The notes: a model not told the origin generated them from the sequence alone. Positions 16,968 to 25,513 are shown, numbered from the stretch's first letter. The stretch is 41,487 bases of DNA from Leptolyngbyaceae cyanobacterium CSU_1_3 (GCA_012034655.1 JAAUOZ010000030.1:1-41487), one strand, 5' to 3'. Numbers and translations: made by a program.

Positions 16968-18332
16968 ATGGCAATTGAATATGACTTGATCGTCATCGGT
17001 AACACCTCTGCTGGAATTCATGCCGCAATTTCTGCCGCTCGGCTCAAAGCCAGAGTGGCCCTGGTTGAACAAGACATTTCCGAACAGAAATCAATCTCCT
17101 GTTATCGAGAAGTCAGCCAAATTTCTCAATACCTCAATCGTGCCAATCAGCTTGGGTTTTATGAGCCAGTAAACCTCAAAACACTGCAATGGTCGAGGGT
17201 AAAAAAATGGGCAGGGGCGATCGCCAGCAATCTTCAAGAACTCAATTCTCCTGCGGTTTTGTCATCATTAGGTATCGAGTTTATCGCTGCATCGGGTGAA
17301 TTTGTCCGTAAGCCACAACCCGGATTTTTAGTTAACGGACGGCTGTTGCGATCGCGATCGTATCTAATCACAACTCATCAAACTTTTAGCCTTCCCAACA
17401 TCGAAGGTTTAAATTCAGTTTCCTATCTAACACCTGATACTGCTTTTCAATCTTTGCCCTCGGCATTAGTGATTATAGGTAACGATGAGATCGCCGTCGA
17501 GCTTGCCCAAATTTTTACCCGATTGGGTTCTCAAGTCACTTTGATTGTGCCTGATTTTTTGCCAAAGGTCGATCGTGAAGCTGCCTTTCTAATTCAATCG
17601 CAGCTAGAAGCAGAAGGCGTGCAAGTGTTGTCGGGAATGCCAGTCACCCAAGTCAAACAAATTCAATCTAAAAAGTGGGTACAAGTCGGCAATCAGGCGA
17701 TCGAGGCAAATGAAATTTTGTTGGCAACTGAAGCGCAGCCCAATTTAGAAAGGCTTAATTTAGAGGCAATGGATATACGATCGCCTGTTCAGATCAATAC
17801 CAAACTACAGGCAACAAATCCCAAAATTTATCTCTCTAACACGCCCTATGAAGCAGAGATTGCCGTCAAGAATGCGTTGTTTTTCCCCTGCTTTAAGGTT
17901 AACAATCGCCTGACTCTCAAACTCATTTTTTCAAGTCCAGAACTAGCATGGATCGGTTTAACTGAAGCTCAAGCAACTCAAAAATATGGGAAAGACATCT
18001 TCATTCTCAAGCAATACTTCAAGACTCTAGAGAAAGCACAAATTCAAAGCGAACTCACTGGGTTCTGCAAGGTGATTGTGCGTCAAAACGGAACAGTTTT
18101 AGGAGCACATATTGTTGGAGCGCAAGCAAGTGAATTGATCACCACGATGGCGCTTGCGATGCAAAAGAAGATGAAAATTAGCGCGATTGGCTCTCTACCT
18201 TTTTCCGAACACAATCAATTAGAAATCCTAAGAAATATTGCATCAGATTTTCAACATCAAAAGCTCAAACATAATCGTAGACTGCAAAATTTGTTAGAAA
18301 AGTTCTTTAAGTGGCAGAGAAATCGAAAATAA
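16968..18332 (+). CDS. FAD/NAD-dependent oxidoreductase lacking the redox-active cysteines
   Basis: The 454-aa flavoprotein has the architecture of the dihydrolipoamide dehydrogenase/mercuric reductase family: an N-terminal FAD Rossmann motif (IVIGNTSAGIHAAISAARL, residues 8-26), a central NAD-binding Rossmann motif (LVIIGNDEIAVELAQIFTRL) and a C-terminal Pyr_redox_dim interface (VLGAHIVGAQASELITTMAL). The GCxxxxC disulfide expected around residues 40-50 is absent; the region reads QKSISCYREVSQIS with a single Cys. It therefore cannot be a standard disulfide reductase, and another NAD(P)H:acceptor activity is likely. It follows cobD with a 5-bp gap. The tnpB element is inserted just after its stop. 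Confidence 0.85.
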   Translation: MAIEYDLIVIGNTSAGIHAAISAARLKARVALVEQDISEQKSISCYREVSQISQYLNRANQLGFYEPVNLKTLQWSRVKKWAGAIASNLQELNSPAVLSSLGIEFIAASGEFVRKPQPGFLVNGRLLRSRSYLITTHQTFSLPNIEGLNSVSYLTPDTAFQSLPSALVIIGNDEIAVELAQIFTRLGSQVTLIVPDFLPKVDREAAFLIQSQLEAEGVQVLSGMPVTQVKQIQSKKWVQVGNQAIEANEILLATEAQPNLERLNLEAMDIRSPVQINTKLQATNPKIYLSNTPYEAEIAVKNALFFPCFKVNNRLTLKLIFSSPELAWIGLTEAQATQKYGKDIFILKQYFKTLEKAQIQSELTGFCKVIVRQNGTVLGAHIVGAQASELITTMALAMQKKMKISAIGSLPFSEHNQLEILRNIASDFQHQKLKHNRRLQNLLEKFFKWQRNRK

Positions 18333-18344
18333 TGTTGCATTGAC

Positions 18345-18480
18345 ACTCCCCAGGGCTAAAGCCACGGGGATTCTTGGCTCTACGAAGTCACTTGCTCAGG
18401 CAGGTTCGCACCAGCATGAGTAGAGGTATCTTCTCCCCAAGCGTTACTTGCGTCTAGCGCAAAGCTTCCCGTGTGCCCCA
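18345..18480 (-). ncRNA. Candidate omega (guide) RNA of the tnpB element
   Basis: In IS605-type elements the guide RNA overlaps the 3' end of tnpB and the right end, and its spacer is read from the flanking DNA. Here the right end forms CCCC/GGGG (18348-18351 with 18366-18369) enclosing GGC-TAAA-GCC (18354-18363). The guide would read leftwards across 18344 into the spacer after the flavoprotein gene. The 5' boundary (18480) is a guess. This is inferred from the family, not from any transcript. Confidence 0.5.
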
Positions 18481-19570
18481 CGGTAGCCAATCCTCGACTC
18501 AGGATGTTTCTCGCTGCATTGTGATCTCTGTCCAACATACATCCACATTGACAGGCGTGAGTGCGAGTTGAGAGCGATTTCTTGACCACGGTTCCGCAGC
18601 TAGAGCATTCCTGGCTAGTTCCGTTGGGATGGACAGCAATGGTGATCTTCCCGAACACTTTGCCGAAATATTCCATCCACACTCGAAACTGATACCAAGA
18701 TGCGTCGTTAATCGACTTGGCAAGGCAGTGATTCCGCGCCATATTTTTGATTCTCAAGTCTTCGTAGGCCACAACATCGTTTGACGTGATCACGCACCTT
18801 GCGAGTTTTACCGCATGGTCTTTACGCTGCCGACTTATTTTGAGATGGCGTTTACCTAGAATCTGCCTTGCTTTTCGTCTGTTGTTTGACCCTTTCACCC
18901 GTCTAGAAACGCGCTTGTGAGCCATTTTCACCCGTCGCTCACCCTTGCGAAGGAAGCGCGGATTATCAATCGTTTCGTTGTTGCTGTCGGTGTAGAAATC
19001 GTTCAACCCGACATCTAACCCGATGGCAGTTCCAGACGGTTCAATTGATTCGGCACGATCAACTGACATGCAGAACTGAACATAGTAGCCATCTGCACGT
19101 TTTACCAATCTCACCCGTTTGATTTGGTCAGGCTGGTAGAAGTGCAAATCGCGAGTTCCTTTCAGTTTCAATCGACCAATCCCACACTTATCGGTGAATG
19201 TGATTGATTTGCGGTTCTCCGACAGTTTCCACCCAGAGGTTTTGTACTCCACTGAGCGGCAGTCTTTTTGAAACTGAGGAAAGCCTTTCTTGTCAGGGAT
19301 CTGCTTTTTGCAATTGTCGTAAAAACGAGAAATGGCCGCCCATGCTCGTTCTGCACTGGCTTGTCGCGCCATTGAATTCAGCTTATTTGCAAAGTCGAAC
19401 GCCTTGGCAATCAGAGCGCAGTGACGTGAGAGTTCAATCCAGGACTTAGCTTCACCATCCATCCACAACCGAATCGACTTATTTCGGATGAACTGAGTCA
19501 CCCGAATCGCCTCATCGATAGCATTGAACTGCGTTGCTTTCCCGTAGGTTTTGAACTCAAATACCAGCAT
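18380..19570 (-). CDS. tnpB: RNA-guided endonuclease TnpB (IS605 OrfB family)
   Basis: The 396-aa protein is full-length. The RuvC-like catalytic residues are present: Asp186 (IGLDVGLNDF), Glu270 (VVAYEDLRI) and Asp347/349 (DRDHNAARN). A zinc-ribbon is formed by Cys322/Cys325 (CSSC) and the 340-344 CQCGC cluster. The basic helical N-terminal domain is in place. TnpB nucleases cut DNA beside a short target motif, guided by an RNA from the element's right end, and help retain the transposon. ATG 19570 has AGGAAAG about 15 bases upstream. No tnpA accompanies it. Everything needed for activity appears intact. Confidence 0.95.
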   Translation of the reverse strand: MLVFEFKTYGKATQFNAIDEAIRVTQFIRNKSIRLWMDGEAKSWIELSRHCALIAKAFDFANKLNSMARQASAERAWAAISRFYDNCKKQIPDKKGFPQFQKDCRSVEYKTSGWKLSENRKSITFTDKCGIGRLKLKGTRDLHFYQPDQIKRVRLVKRADGYYVQFCMSVDRAESIEPSGTAIGLDVGLNDFYTDSNNETIDNPRFLRKGERRVKMAHKRVSRRVKGSNNRRKARQILGKRHLKISRQRKDHAVKLARCVITSNDVVAYEDLRIKNMARNHCLAKSINDASWYQFRVWMEYFGKVFGKITIAVHPNGTSQECSSCGTVVKKSLSTRTHACQCGCMLDRDHNAARNILSRGLATVGHTGSFALDASNAWGEDTSTHAGANLPEQVTS

Positions 19571-19689
19571 ATTTGCCTTTGGCTTTCCTCATTCTTGTGA
19601 TAGCGCACCTACGATAAGATGTGTTGAACAGCTTACCGCTTCGTTGCCGAGAGATTGGGGCTGTCGCCCCTCGCTATCCATCCAGATTA

Positions 19690-19857
19690 AATTGACGTGA
19701 ATTCGATGCCGCTCAAAGTGCCCTCATCCTCCCAGATTCCTGCTTCCCAAGGAGAAATCCCCAAGGAGAAAGAGGAGCCGCGCCAGGGTCAGGCTTTGAA
19801 GTCCTTCATGGGAGAGGGGTTTGGGGTGAGGGCAAAGTCGTCGAACTGACGTTAATT
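19690..19857. mobile_element. MITE-like element, family C, long copy (168 bp)
   Basis: The ends AATTGACGTGAATTCGA (19690-19706) and TCGAACTGACGTTAATT (19841-19857) match as inverted repeats at 14 of 17 positions. The core contains CCCTCATCC and GGGGTTTGGGGTGAGGGC. The right end contains the stop codon of the decarboxylase gene (19852-19854). A 63-bp relative lies at 37321-37383. Confidence 0.7.
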
Positions 19858-21339
19858 GATGACCTGCCCCAGGGGATTTTTGATGACTTGGAGCGTTTTG
19901 AGGGTGGGGTCGGCGCAGCCGCTAATGATGCCGCCGATCGTGAGGAGTTGTTGCAGGTAATCGATCGCAGCCTGAGTAATAGGTTCTCCAGGGAATAAAG
20001 CCGGAATACCAGGAGGATAGGGGCAAACGAGTTCGGCGCAGATCTGGTCGATCGCCTGCTCGATGGGCAAGGTTTGGGTGGGGGCAAAGAAGGCGGTGCG
20101 AGGAGAGAGCGGTAGGCGGAGGGAAGAGGGAGGAGGGAAAGGGAAGAGGGAGAAGGAAGAGGGGAAGAGGGGGAAGGAAATTGCTTTGTGAGTTTTGTGA
20201 GTCCTGTGATTAGGCGATCGAGATCTTTTTGGGTGTTGCCTAGGCTGATGATGAAGGTGAGATGGCGTAGGGATGGGAGTTCGGCGGTAATGCCGAGTTG
20301 TTGATGGAGAAATTCGTCTGCCGTGAAGCCGTCGATGCCTAGCTCTGAAACGGTGACGGTGAGCCGGGTACGATCGAGATCCCAAAATCCTGGCGTTTTT
20401 TTTTGCCTGAAGGACAGAAAGATAGGGAATTTGCTGAACCTGCGATCGTGCCTGGTCTGCCAGATTGAGGGTGCGCTCCATCAACTCGAAGCCTTGCGTT
20501 GCAACTTGGTGACGGGCGGCATCTAAAGAGGCAAGTAGCAAATAGCTGGGACTGGTCGATTGCACCAGTGCTAAGGATTTGCGGATGCGATCGCGATCGA
20601 TTCGCCCTCCCTGAACGTGTAACATGGCTGCCTGAGTCAGGGCCGACAGCGTTTTGTGAATCGATTGCACCGTCACATCTGCGCCTGCCGCCAATGCGGA
20701 GAGGGGCAAGTCGGGATGAAAGGCAAAATGAGCACCGTGAGCCTCATCCACAATCAGGGGAATATTGCCCTGGTGAGCCAGACAAGCGATCGCCGCTATT
20801 TCTCCACACGCCCCGTAATAAGTGGGATAAACCACGAGCACCGCTTTCGTATCTGGGTGGGCGGCTAGGGCGGCTGAGACGGCTTCTGGGGTAATGCTGT
20901 GGGCGATGTCTAATTCAGCATCGTATTCAGGCTGGACAAAGATCGGGATGGCTCCAGATAAAATCAATCCGGCGATCGCAGATTGGTGTACATTGCGCGG
21001 CAGAATAATTTTGTCTCCGGGCTGGCAGGCTGCCAAAATAGAGGCGATCACGCCACAGGTCGAGCCATTGACCAAAAACCAGGTTTCTTCTGCCCCAAAG
21101 GCAAGGGCGGCCAATTCTTGAGCAGCGAGAATGGCCCCCTGGGGGGCAAATAAATTGTCGAGTTCGGGAAGTTCGGGGAGATCCGATCGTAGGGCTTGCA
21201 ATCCTAATAACTGGGTCAACGCCTCCGGAGTGCCTCGTCCCCGTTTGTGCCCAGGAGTATAGAAGGGGGCATCGTCTGCCTGGGCACAGGTGTGCAGACT
21301 TGCGAGAAGAGGAATGGTGTCGTGAGGGTTAACTTGCAT
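19852..21339 (-). CDS. Orn/Lys/Arg decarboxylase-type PLP enzyme, internally frame-shifted
   Basis: The protein begins MQVNPHDTIPLLASLHTCAQ (ATG 21339). It shows the group III decarboxylase landmarks FYTPGHKRGRGTP, FLVNGSTCGVIASILA, VDEAHGAHFAF and the PLP-Lys in SIHKTLSALTQAAML. The end carries the family C-terminal motif ELVCPYPPGIPALFPGE. Between about 20404 and 20180 the open frame encodes Arg/His-rich nonsense. The +1 alternative frame there reads TPGFWDLDRTRLTVTVSELG and LRHLTFIISLGNTQKDLD, which fits the family. The shift into nonsense is at nine A (20396-20404, T on plus), the return lies in a CCTCTTCC tract (20110-20185). An arginine or lysine decarboxylase role is inferred. The upstream in-frame MGLLKLVGLLKLLG segment is only the tandem repeat at 21392-21445. 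Confidence 0.85.
   Translation of the reverse strand: MQVNPHDTIPLLASLHTCAQADDAPFYTPGHKRGRGTPEALTQLLGLQALRSDLPELPELDNLFAPQGAILAAQELAALAFGAEETWFLVNGSTCGVIASILAACQPGDKIILPRNVHQSAIAGLILSGAIPIFVQPEYDAELDIAHSITPEAVSAALAAHPDTKAVLVVYPTYYGACGEIAAIACLAHQGNIPLIVDEAHGAHFAFHPDLPLSALAAGADVTVQSIHKTLSALTQAAMLHVQGGRIDRDRIRKSLALVQSTSPSYLLLASLDAARHQVATQGFELMERTLNLADQARSQVQQIPYLSVLQAKKNARILGSRSYPAHRHRFRARHRRLHGRRISPSTTRHYRRTPIPTPSHLHHQPRQHPKRSRSPNHRTHKTHKAISFPLFPSSFSLFPFPPPSSLRLPLSPRTAFFAPTQTLPIEQAIDQICAELVCPYPPGIPALFPGEPITQAAIDYLQQLLTIGGIISGCADPTLKTLQVIKNPLGQVIN
20110..20185. repeat. Polypurine/polypyrimidine low-complexity tract
   Basis: Plus strand is an almost pure run of GGAGGGAAGAGGG-type purines, inside the decarboxylase gene. 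On the coding strand it encodes Pro/Ser/Phe/Leu. Comparable tracts interrupt the coding strands of three other genes in the window. Confidence 0.8.
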
Positions 21340-21391
21340 AGCCCAGGATAGTTTGGGGTATTTTATGAATTTGCGAAGCGAGGCACGATCG

Positions 21392-21452
21392 CCCAGTAAT
21401 TTAAGTAGACCCAGTAATTTAAGTAGACCCACTAATTTAAGTAGACCCACTA
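21392..21452. repeat. 18-bp tandem repeats, 3.4 copies
   Basis: CCCAGTAATTTAAGTAGA occurs at 21392-21409, 21410-21427 and (with one change) 21428-21445, followed by a partial unit. The array is in the promoter region of the decarboxylase gene, 53 bp upstream of its start. Confidence 0.9.
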
Positions 21453-21569
21453 AAGTTAACGTAACTTCGATGCCGCTAAGCGTGACTTCTAAATCCCTTC
21501 CTAGTGGGGAGGTTTGTTCTCAATTCACACCCTATGTTAGGAAGGTCGAATTATTGGATAGGATAATCT

Positions 21570-21731
21570 ATGGTCTACCTTACTCCGGAGCCACCGTCTA
21601 CTCAGCCTCCCATTCCATTACCCGAACCTGTTCCAGAACCTATTCCAAGTCCTGCTCCAGAAATCATTCCAGAACCCATTCCAGAACCTGTTCCCGCTCC
21701 GATTCCTCAGACGATTCCAGAACCTGTTTAA
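21570..21731 (+). CDS. Small Pro-Glu repeat protein, 53 aa
   Basis: ATG 21570 opens MVYLTPEPPSTQPPIPLPEP followed by VPEPIPSPAPEIIPEPIPEP and VPAPIPQTIPEPV, ending at TAA 21729-21731. About 40% of the residues are Pro and the repeat is (V/I)PEP. The codons of each unit vary (CCAGAACC, CCTGTTCC), so it is not just a DNA microsatellite. GGATAGGATAA precedes the start. It lies 24 bp before ychF on the same strand, so the two may be co-transcribed. The function is unknown; such Pro-rich peptides may be extended linkers or bind SH3-like domains. Confidence 0.6.
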   Translation: MVYLTPEPPSTQPPIPLPEPVPEPIPSPAPEIIPEPIPEPVPAPIPQTIPEPV

Positions 21732-21755
21732 CCGTTTTATCTTACCCTAACTGAC

Positions 21756-22847
21756 ATGCTAAGAGCCGGGATTGTTGGGCTGCCCAACGTTGGAAAATCG
21801 ACTTTGTTTAACGCGCTGGTTGCCAATGCCAAAGCGCAAGCTGCCAACTATCCTTTCTGCACGATCGAACCCAACACAGGTATTGTTGCAGTGCCCGATG
21901 AGCGGCTGAATGTCTTGGCAAAAATCTCTACCTCGATCGATATTGTTCCGGCGCGGGTGGAGTTTGTCGATATTGCAGGCTTAGTCAAGGGGGCAAGCCA
22001 GGGCGAAGGGTTGGGCAACCAATTTTTGGCTAACATTCGCGAAGTAGATGCGATCGTTCATGTCGTGCGCTGCTTTGAAGACGACGATATTATTCATGTT
22101 TCTGGCTCAGTCGATCCGGTGCGCGATGCAGAAATTATTAACCTAGAACTGGCCCTTGCAGATCTATCGCAAATCGAGAAACGGGTCGATCGGGCCCGCA
22201 AACTTGCCCGCACCAGCAAAGAAGCTCAGGTAGAAGTTGCTGCCCTAGAGAAACTGCTGCCCGTCTTGAACGAAGGCCAACCTGCCCGTCAGGTGAGTCT
22301 CACCGAGGAAGAAGAATTGTTGCTCAAGCCATTGGGGCTGCTGACCCGCAAGCCGATTATTTATGCTGCCAACGTGGCCGAAGACGACCTAGCAACAGGC
22401 AACGATTGGGTCAAGCAAGTGCAACAACTCGCCCTTCAAGAGCAGGCTCAGGCGGTTGTCGTTTCTGCCCAGGTCGAATCAGAACTTGTGGAACTGTCGG
22501 AGGAGGAACGATCGGACTTCCTTTCGGCATTGGGTGTTGAAGAAGGCGGACTAAAATCTTTGATTCGCTCTACCTATACGCTATTAGGGCTACGAACCTA
22601 CTTCACCACCGGCCCCAAAGAAACCCGCGCCTGGACGATTCACGCTGGAATGACTGCCCCTCAGGCGGCCGGAGTCATTCACACCGATTTCGAGCGTGGG
22701 TTCATTCGGGCAGAAACCGTTGCCTTTAAGGACTTGGTGACTACGGGCGCAATGAACGCTGCAAAAGAGAAGGGACTGGTTCGCAGTGAGGGTAAAGAAT
22801 ACATCGTGCAAGAAGGTGACGTGATGTTGTTCCGGTTTAATGTTTAG
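21756..22847 (+). CDS. ychF: Obg-related P-loop ATPase YchF
   Basis: The 363-aa protein has the P-loop GLPNVGKST (residues 8-16), the switch II region [21 protein letters not shown], a coiled-coil insertion (about 125-205) and a C-terminal TGS domain ([20 protein letters not shown] to the C-terminus). YchF/OLA1 proteins hydrolyse ATP rather than GTP, bind ribosomes and are linked to redox stress. ATG 21756 directly precedes [14 protein letters not shown]. The gene converges on the DUF427 gene with only 15 bp between the stops. Confidence 0.97.
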   Translation: MLRAGIVGLPNVGKSTLFNALVANAKAQAANYPFCTIEPNTGIVAVPDERLNVLAKISTSIDIVPARVEFVDIAGLVKGASQGEGLGNQFLANIREVDAIVHVVRCFEDDDIIHVSGSVDPVRDAEIINLELALADLSQIEKRVDRARKLARTSKEAQVEVAALEKLLPVLNEGQPARQVSLTEEEELLLKPLGLLTRKPIIYAANVAEDDLATGNDWVKQVQQLALQEQAQAVVVSAQVESELVELSEEERSDFLSALGVEEGGLKSLIRSTYTLLGLRTYFTTGPKETRAWTIHAGMTAPQAAGVIHTDFERGFIRAETVAFKDLVTTGAMNAAKEKGLVRSEGKEYIVQEGDVMLFRFNV

Positions 22848-22862
22848 AAATTTGGGCGTTGT

Positions 22863-23357
22863 TCACCATCCCCAAGACCCAGGTTCTCCCTTGAAGGGCC
22901 CCACTACATCGCTTGTCACCCAGCCGCCGTAGAAGTTTCCGGGTTGGGGAGTCACCTTTTCGCCGTCTACGTAGCAGGCATCCATTGGGGCCGCATAAAA
23001 GGCAACGTAGTAGGCGATCGCTGCAAAATCGACAGTTGGATGGGCATAATACCAGCCGACATCGAGGGCTTGCTTCTCACCAACGACCACGCTGTAATAG
23101 TTTCCGGCCCCCTTCCATTCACAGAAGGTCGATCGGGCAGATGGAATCAGATATTGCTGCTGAATGTCTGCGGGCGGAATGTAGTAGACAGGCGGATGGC
23201 TCGTTTCTAGAACTCGAAAAGCCTGTCGGGTGTCAGCCAGCACTTCACCGTTGAAGATGATTTGAAGGTGCTTAGAAGTTGGCTCCAGTCGGGGCGGACG
23301 GGGGTAGCTCCAGACAGATTCTTGACCCGGTTGGAGGGGAAGGGCTTCGGGGTGCAT
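22863..23357 (-). CDS. DUF427 domain protein
   Basis: The 164-aa protein contains the DUF427 beta-rich fold: KHLQIIFNGEVLADTRQAFR, SHPPVYYIPPADIQQQYL, FCEWKGAGNYYSVVVG and GWYYAHPTVDFAAIAYYVAF with DACYVDGEKV. The N-terminal PLQPGQESVWSYPRPPRLEP is common in cyanobacterial members. ATG 23357 lies 2 bp after the prmC stop at 23359, which implies translational coupling. The longer open frame to 23462 overlaps prmC and is not used. Biochemical function of DUF427 is unknown. Confidence 0.9.
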   Translation of the reverse strand: MHPEALPLQPGQESVWSYPRPPRLEPTSKHLQIIFNGEVLADTRQAFRVLETSHPPVYYIPPADIQQQYLIPSARSTFCEWKGAGNYYSVVVGEKQALDVGWYYAHPTVDFAAIAYYVAFYAAPMDACYVDGEKVTPQPGNFYGGWVTSDVVGPFKGEPGSWGW

Positions 23358-23358
23358 G

Positions 23359-24261
23359 TTAGGAAAAAGATTGAAGATGAGCGATCGCAAACCGTTCAAC
23401 ACCAGCCAGATCACGGTGAATGGCCATGCGATCGTAGCGTCTTTGCTGACGGAGTAATTCAATGACCTGAGGGGATTGTCCGGCCATCATTTCGACCATC
23501 CAAACGCCGTCCGCCTGAAGGTAGTCTGGAGCCACGGCAACTAGATGACGGATGCAATCGAGTCCATCGATTCCGCCGTCGAGGGCAGTATGGGGTTCGT
23601 GCAGCACTTCTGGCTGAAGGTCTAAGACCATTTGGCTGGGAATATAGGGCGGGTTGGCAACCACACCTTTGAGGTTGCCCTTGAGGGAGGCTAGTGGCTC
23701 TAGCCAAGAACCGTGGTAGAAGCGAATTCTATCGGACAGCCCCAGGGTTCGAGCGTTTTGCTGGGCGATCGCCAGGGCCGCTTGGCTGCGATCGACGGCG
23801 TGAATGGTGGCGTGGGGCAGGGCATCAGCCAACCCAAGGGCGATCGCGCCGCTGCCCGTTCCCAGATCTGCCCAGTCTCCGGTCTGCAAACTGGGATCGA
23901 TTTGAGTGGCGGCGATCGCCAGGTCGATCAGTTCCTCGGTTTCGGGGCGCGGAATCAGCACTGCCGGAGATACTTGCAGCTTAAAGTGCCGCCAGGATGC
24001 TGTTCCTGCCAAATATTGCACCGGAATTCTGGACTCAATGCGTTGTTGCCAGAGACCATCCAGTTCTAGAAAAGAAACTTTGAGGTCAACCTGTGGCAGA
24101 GATTTGTAGGTATCTAGCCGGAGCGACAGGCGATCGAGTCCGGTGAGTTCTTGCAGGAGCCAATCTACTTCTGAGGGCGGAATGGCAGCCGCGATCGCGG
24201 ATTTTTGAGACTGCGATCGCCATTGCCATAGCTGCAAACCCGAAACTGCGCCTGAAGTCAT
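23359..24261 (-). CDS. prmC: Peptide chain release factor N5-glutamine methyltransferase
   Basis: PrmC/HemK methylates the GGQ glutamine of release factors RF1 and RF2. The 300-aa protein has an N-terminal helical release-factor-binding domain (residues 1-85), the linker PVQYLAGTASWRHFKLQVSP, the SAM motif IPRPETEEL / ADLGTGSGAIAL (about 103-142) and the catalytic NPPY at 203-206. All are intact. ATG 24261 is the start. It probably shares an mRNA with the DUF427 gene; the tic22-like gene upstream ends at 24297, so these three minus-strand genes form a likely operon. Confidence 0.96.
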   Translation of the reverse strand: MTSGAVSGLQLWQWRSQSQKSAIAAAIPPSEVDWLLQELTGLDRLSLRLDTYKSLPQVDLKVSFLELDGLWQQRIESRIPVQYLAGTASWRHFKLQVSPAVLIPRPETEELIDLAIAATQIDPSLQTGDWADLGTGSGAIALGLADALPHATIHAVDRSQAALAIAQQNARTLGLSDRIRFYHGSWLEPLASLKGNLKGVVANPPYIPSQMVLDLQPEVLHEPHTALDGGIDGLDCIRHLVAVAPDYLQADGVWMVEMMAGQSPQVIELLRQQRRYDRMAIHRDLAGVERFAIAHLQSFS

Positions 24262-24296
24262 GAACTTTGCGGTCTAATTGTTTCCGGGGGGTTGGC

Positions 24297-25124
24297 TTAC
24301 TTTTTGGGCTGAGTGGGAGCCGCTGGAGGTTTTGCCTGGGGCTTTGCCGGGCTGGGGGCGTTCTTTTGGAGACTTTGGATAAATTGAATCGACTCGATCG
24401 AGGGAACCAACTCAATCTGATTCAAAAATTCTTGATTTTTGGGATCTTTGTTGTTAGTCGATTGCATTTCCTGCAAAACGTTCTCAAGCGGAATCACATG
24501 AATCTGCACATCGGCAGGTAAGTTTTGCACCCGTTGCTTGAGTTGAGCCAGCAGTGCTTGGACTTGCTCCTTCTCAAAAAACATCGGAATCACGCGCTGA
24601 TTGTCTCTTGGCAACGTCAAAAATCCAATTCCGTCGCCTTTCTTTTGACCGAGGGTAAACAATGGAGTGGCGTTAAATTGGTTTACCTGCTGGCCGTTTT
24701 GCTTAAGCACAGCCACGGCTGAGTCAACTTGCTGCTTGGCCGGTACATAGGTGAACACCAACTGGTCAGGCTTACCCTGGTTTGCTTTGCCCAACTGGTA
24801 CACTTCAGCCAGCGACACAGGCACGACCTTGACTTCTTTGGCCAAATTTGGGTTGCGAGTTTTTAGCCCTTCGAGAAAAGCCTGGGCATCTTTTTGGCTG
24901 ATAAAAATCGGCGCTTCTGGGGTTCCCTTCTGGCCGGTGGTCGGCGCGGCCACCAAGGGCGCACCCTGTTTGTCTGCGATCGTAAAAGCCGGAATCGTCC
25001 GCAATTTCTGCACAATTTGCTCTGGAGTCAGTGCGATCGCTCGTAACCCACTGCCGATTAGCGAACCAACTAGCGTCGCCCCAACTAAACCAGCCGTAGC
25101 ACTCCAACGAACCAGTGATTTCAT
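24297..25124 (-). CDS. Tic22-family protein
   Basis: The 275-aa protein starts with a signal-like segment (MKSLVRWSATAGLVGATLVG, then SLIGSGLRAIA) and continues as a Tic22 domain: LTPEQIVQKLRTIPAFTIAD, FISQKDAQAFLEGLK, VPVSLAEVYQLG, PLFTLGQKKGDGIGFLTL and VIPMFFEKEQVQALLAQL. Cyanobacterial Tic22 is a periplasmic or thylakoid-associated protein needed for outer-membrane biogenesis; the chloroplast homologue works between TOC and TIC. A Pro/Ala/Lys-rich tail follows. ATG 25124 was chosen as it starts the signal; the ORF is open to 25148. It lies upstream of prmC. Confidence 0.9.
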   Translation of the reverse strand: MKSLVRWSATAGLVGATLVGSLIGSGLRAIALTPEQIVQKLRTIPAFTIADKQGAPLVAAPTTGQKGTPEAPIFISQKDAQAFLEGLKTRNPNLAKEVKVVPVSLAEVYQLGKANQGKPDQLVFTYVPAKQQVDSAVAVLKQNGQQVNQFNATPLFTLGQKKGDGIGFLTLPRDNQRVIPMFFEKEQVQALLAQLKQRVQNLPADVQIHVIPLENVLQEMQSTNNKDPKNQEFLNQIELVPSIESIQFIQSLQKNAPSPAKPQAKPPAAPTQPKK

Positions 25125-25513
25125 AAAAAAATAGCGATAGGTGGGCATCAGTTATGGGTGACAGCGCGGCAGAATCGATAGTTCCAGATCTAAAATTAAT
25201 GGAGTAGTTAATGGAGTGACTACAATTCATTCCTTGATAGCTGTAGTGCGGTCATCTTCTCCACAAGATTAAGATGCTTACACGACGAGCTACACGGCTT
25301 AAATTGAACTAGACCAACTTAACTGATAACTTTTAGATCTTAACTAATTCCAGAGGTTGCTTGTAACCCGCTAATGTACGATTCAACGAACAGATGGTAG
25401 TCTCTAGCTTGTCAGTTCAAGTCTTGGAAATAGTAGCATTGATTCGGCATTTTGTGGCTGGCGATCGTTTAAACCCAGCATAACGGCCTGCCCTCTGTTA
25501 CCATGCAAGACTA
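25125..25513. other. Divergent spacer between tic22-like gene and DEAD-box gene
   Basis: This is an AT-rich divergent promoter region without a recognisable gene. With the 13-bp tandem repeats that follow (25514-25553), the spacer before the helicase start is 489 bp. That would be consistent with a long, possibly cold-regulated 5' leader, but no element was identified. Confidence 0.4.

Larger units (their letters stand above)
18340..19690 (-). mobile_element. IS200/IS605-type element carrying tnpB only (IS1341-like)
   Basis: The element consists of a tnpB gene and a right end with the typical hairpin (18348-18369). There is no tnpA, so movement would need TnpA in trans. The right boundary is near TTGAC at 18340-18344. 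The left boundary is uncertain; a GGGGC-TGTC-GCCCC hairpin lies near 19658-19671 and a separate MITE-like element begins at about 19690. The insertion lies 8 bp after the flavoprotein stop and harms no gene. Confidence 0.7.

Noticed and set aside
21340-21450. N-terminal extension MGLLKLVGLLKLLG of the decarboxylase
   Set aside because: It is translated from the 18-bp tandem repeats; the family N-terminus begins at ATG 21339.
21353-21754. 133-aa plus-strand frame rich in Ser/Arg/Thr
   Set aside because: It reads the tandem repeats and the Pro-Glu gene in the wrong frame (CSRTYSKSCSRNHS), with no independent support.
24805-25230. 141-aa minus-strand frame overlapping the tic22-like gene
   Set aside because: It is the tic22 gene read in another frame; the signal peptide and Tic22 domain are in the chosen frame.
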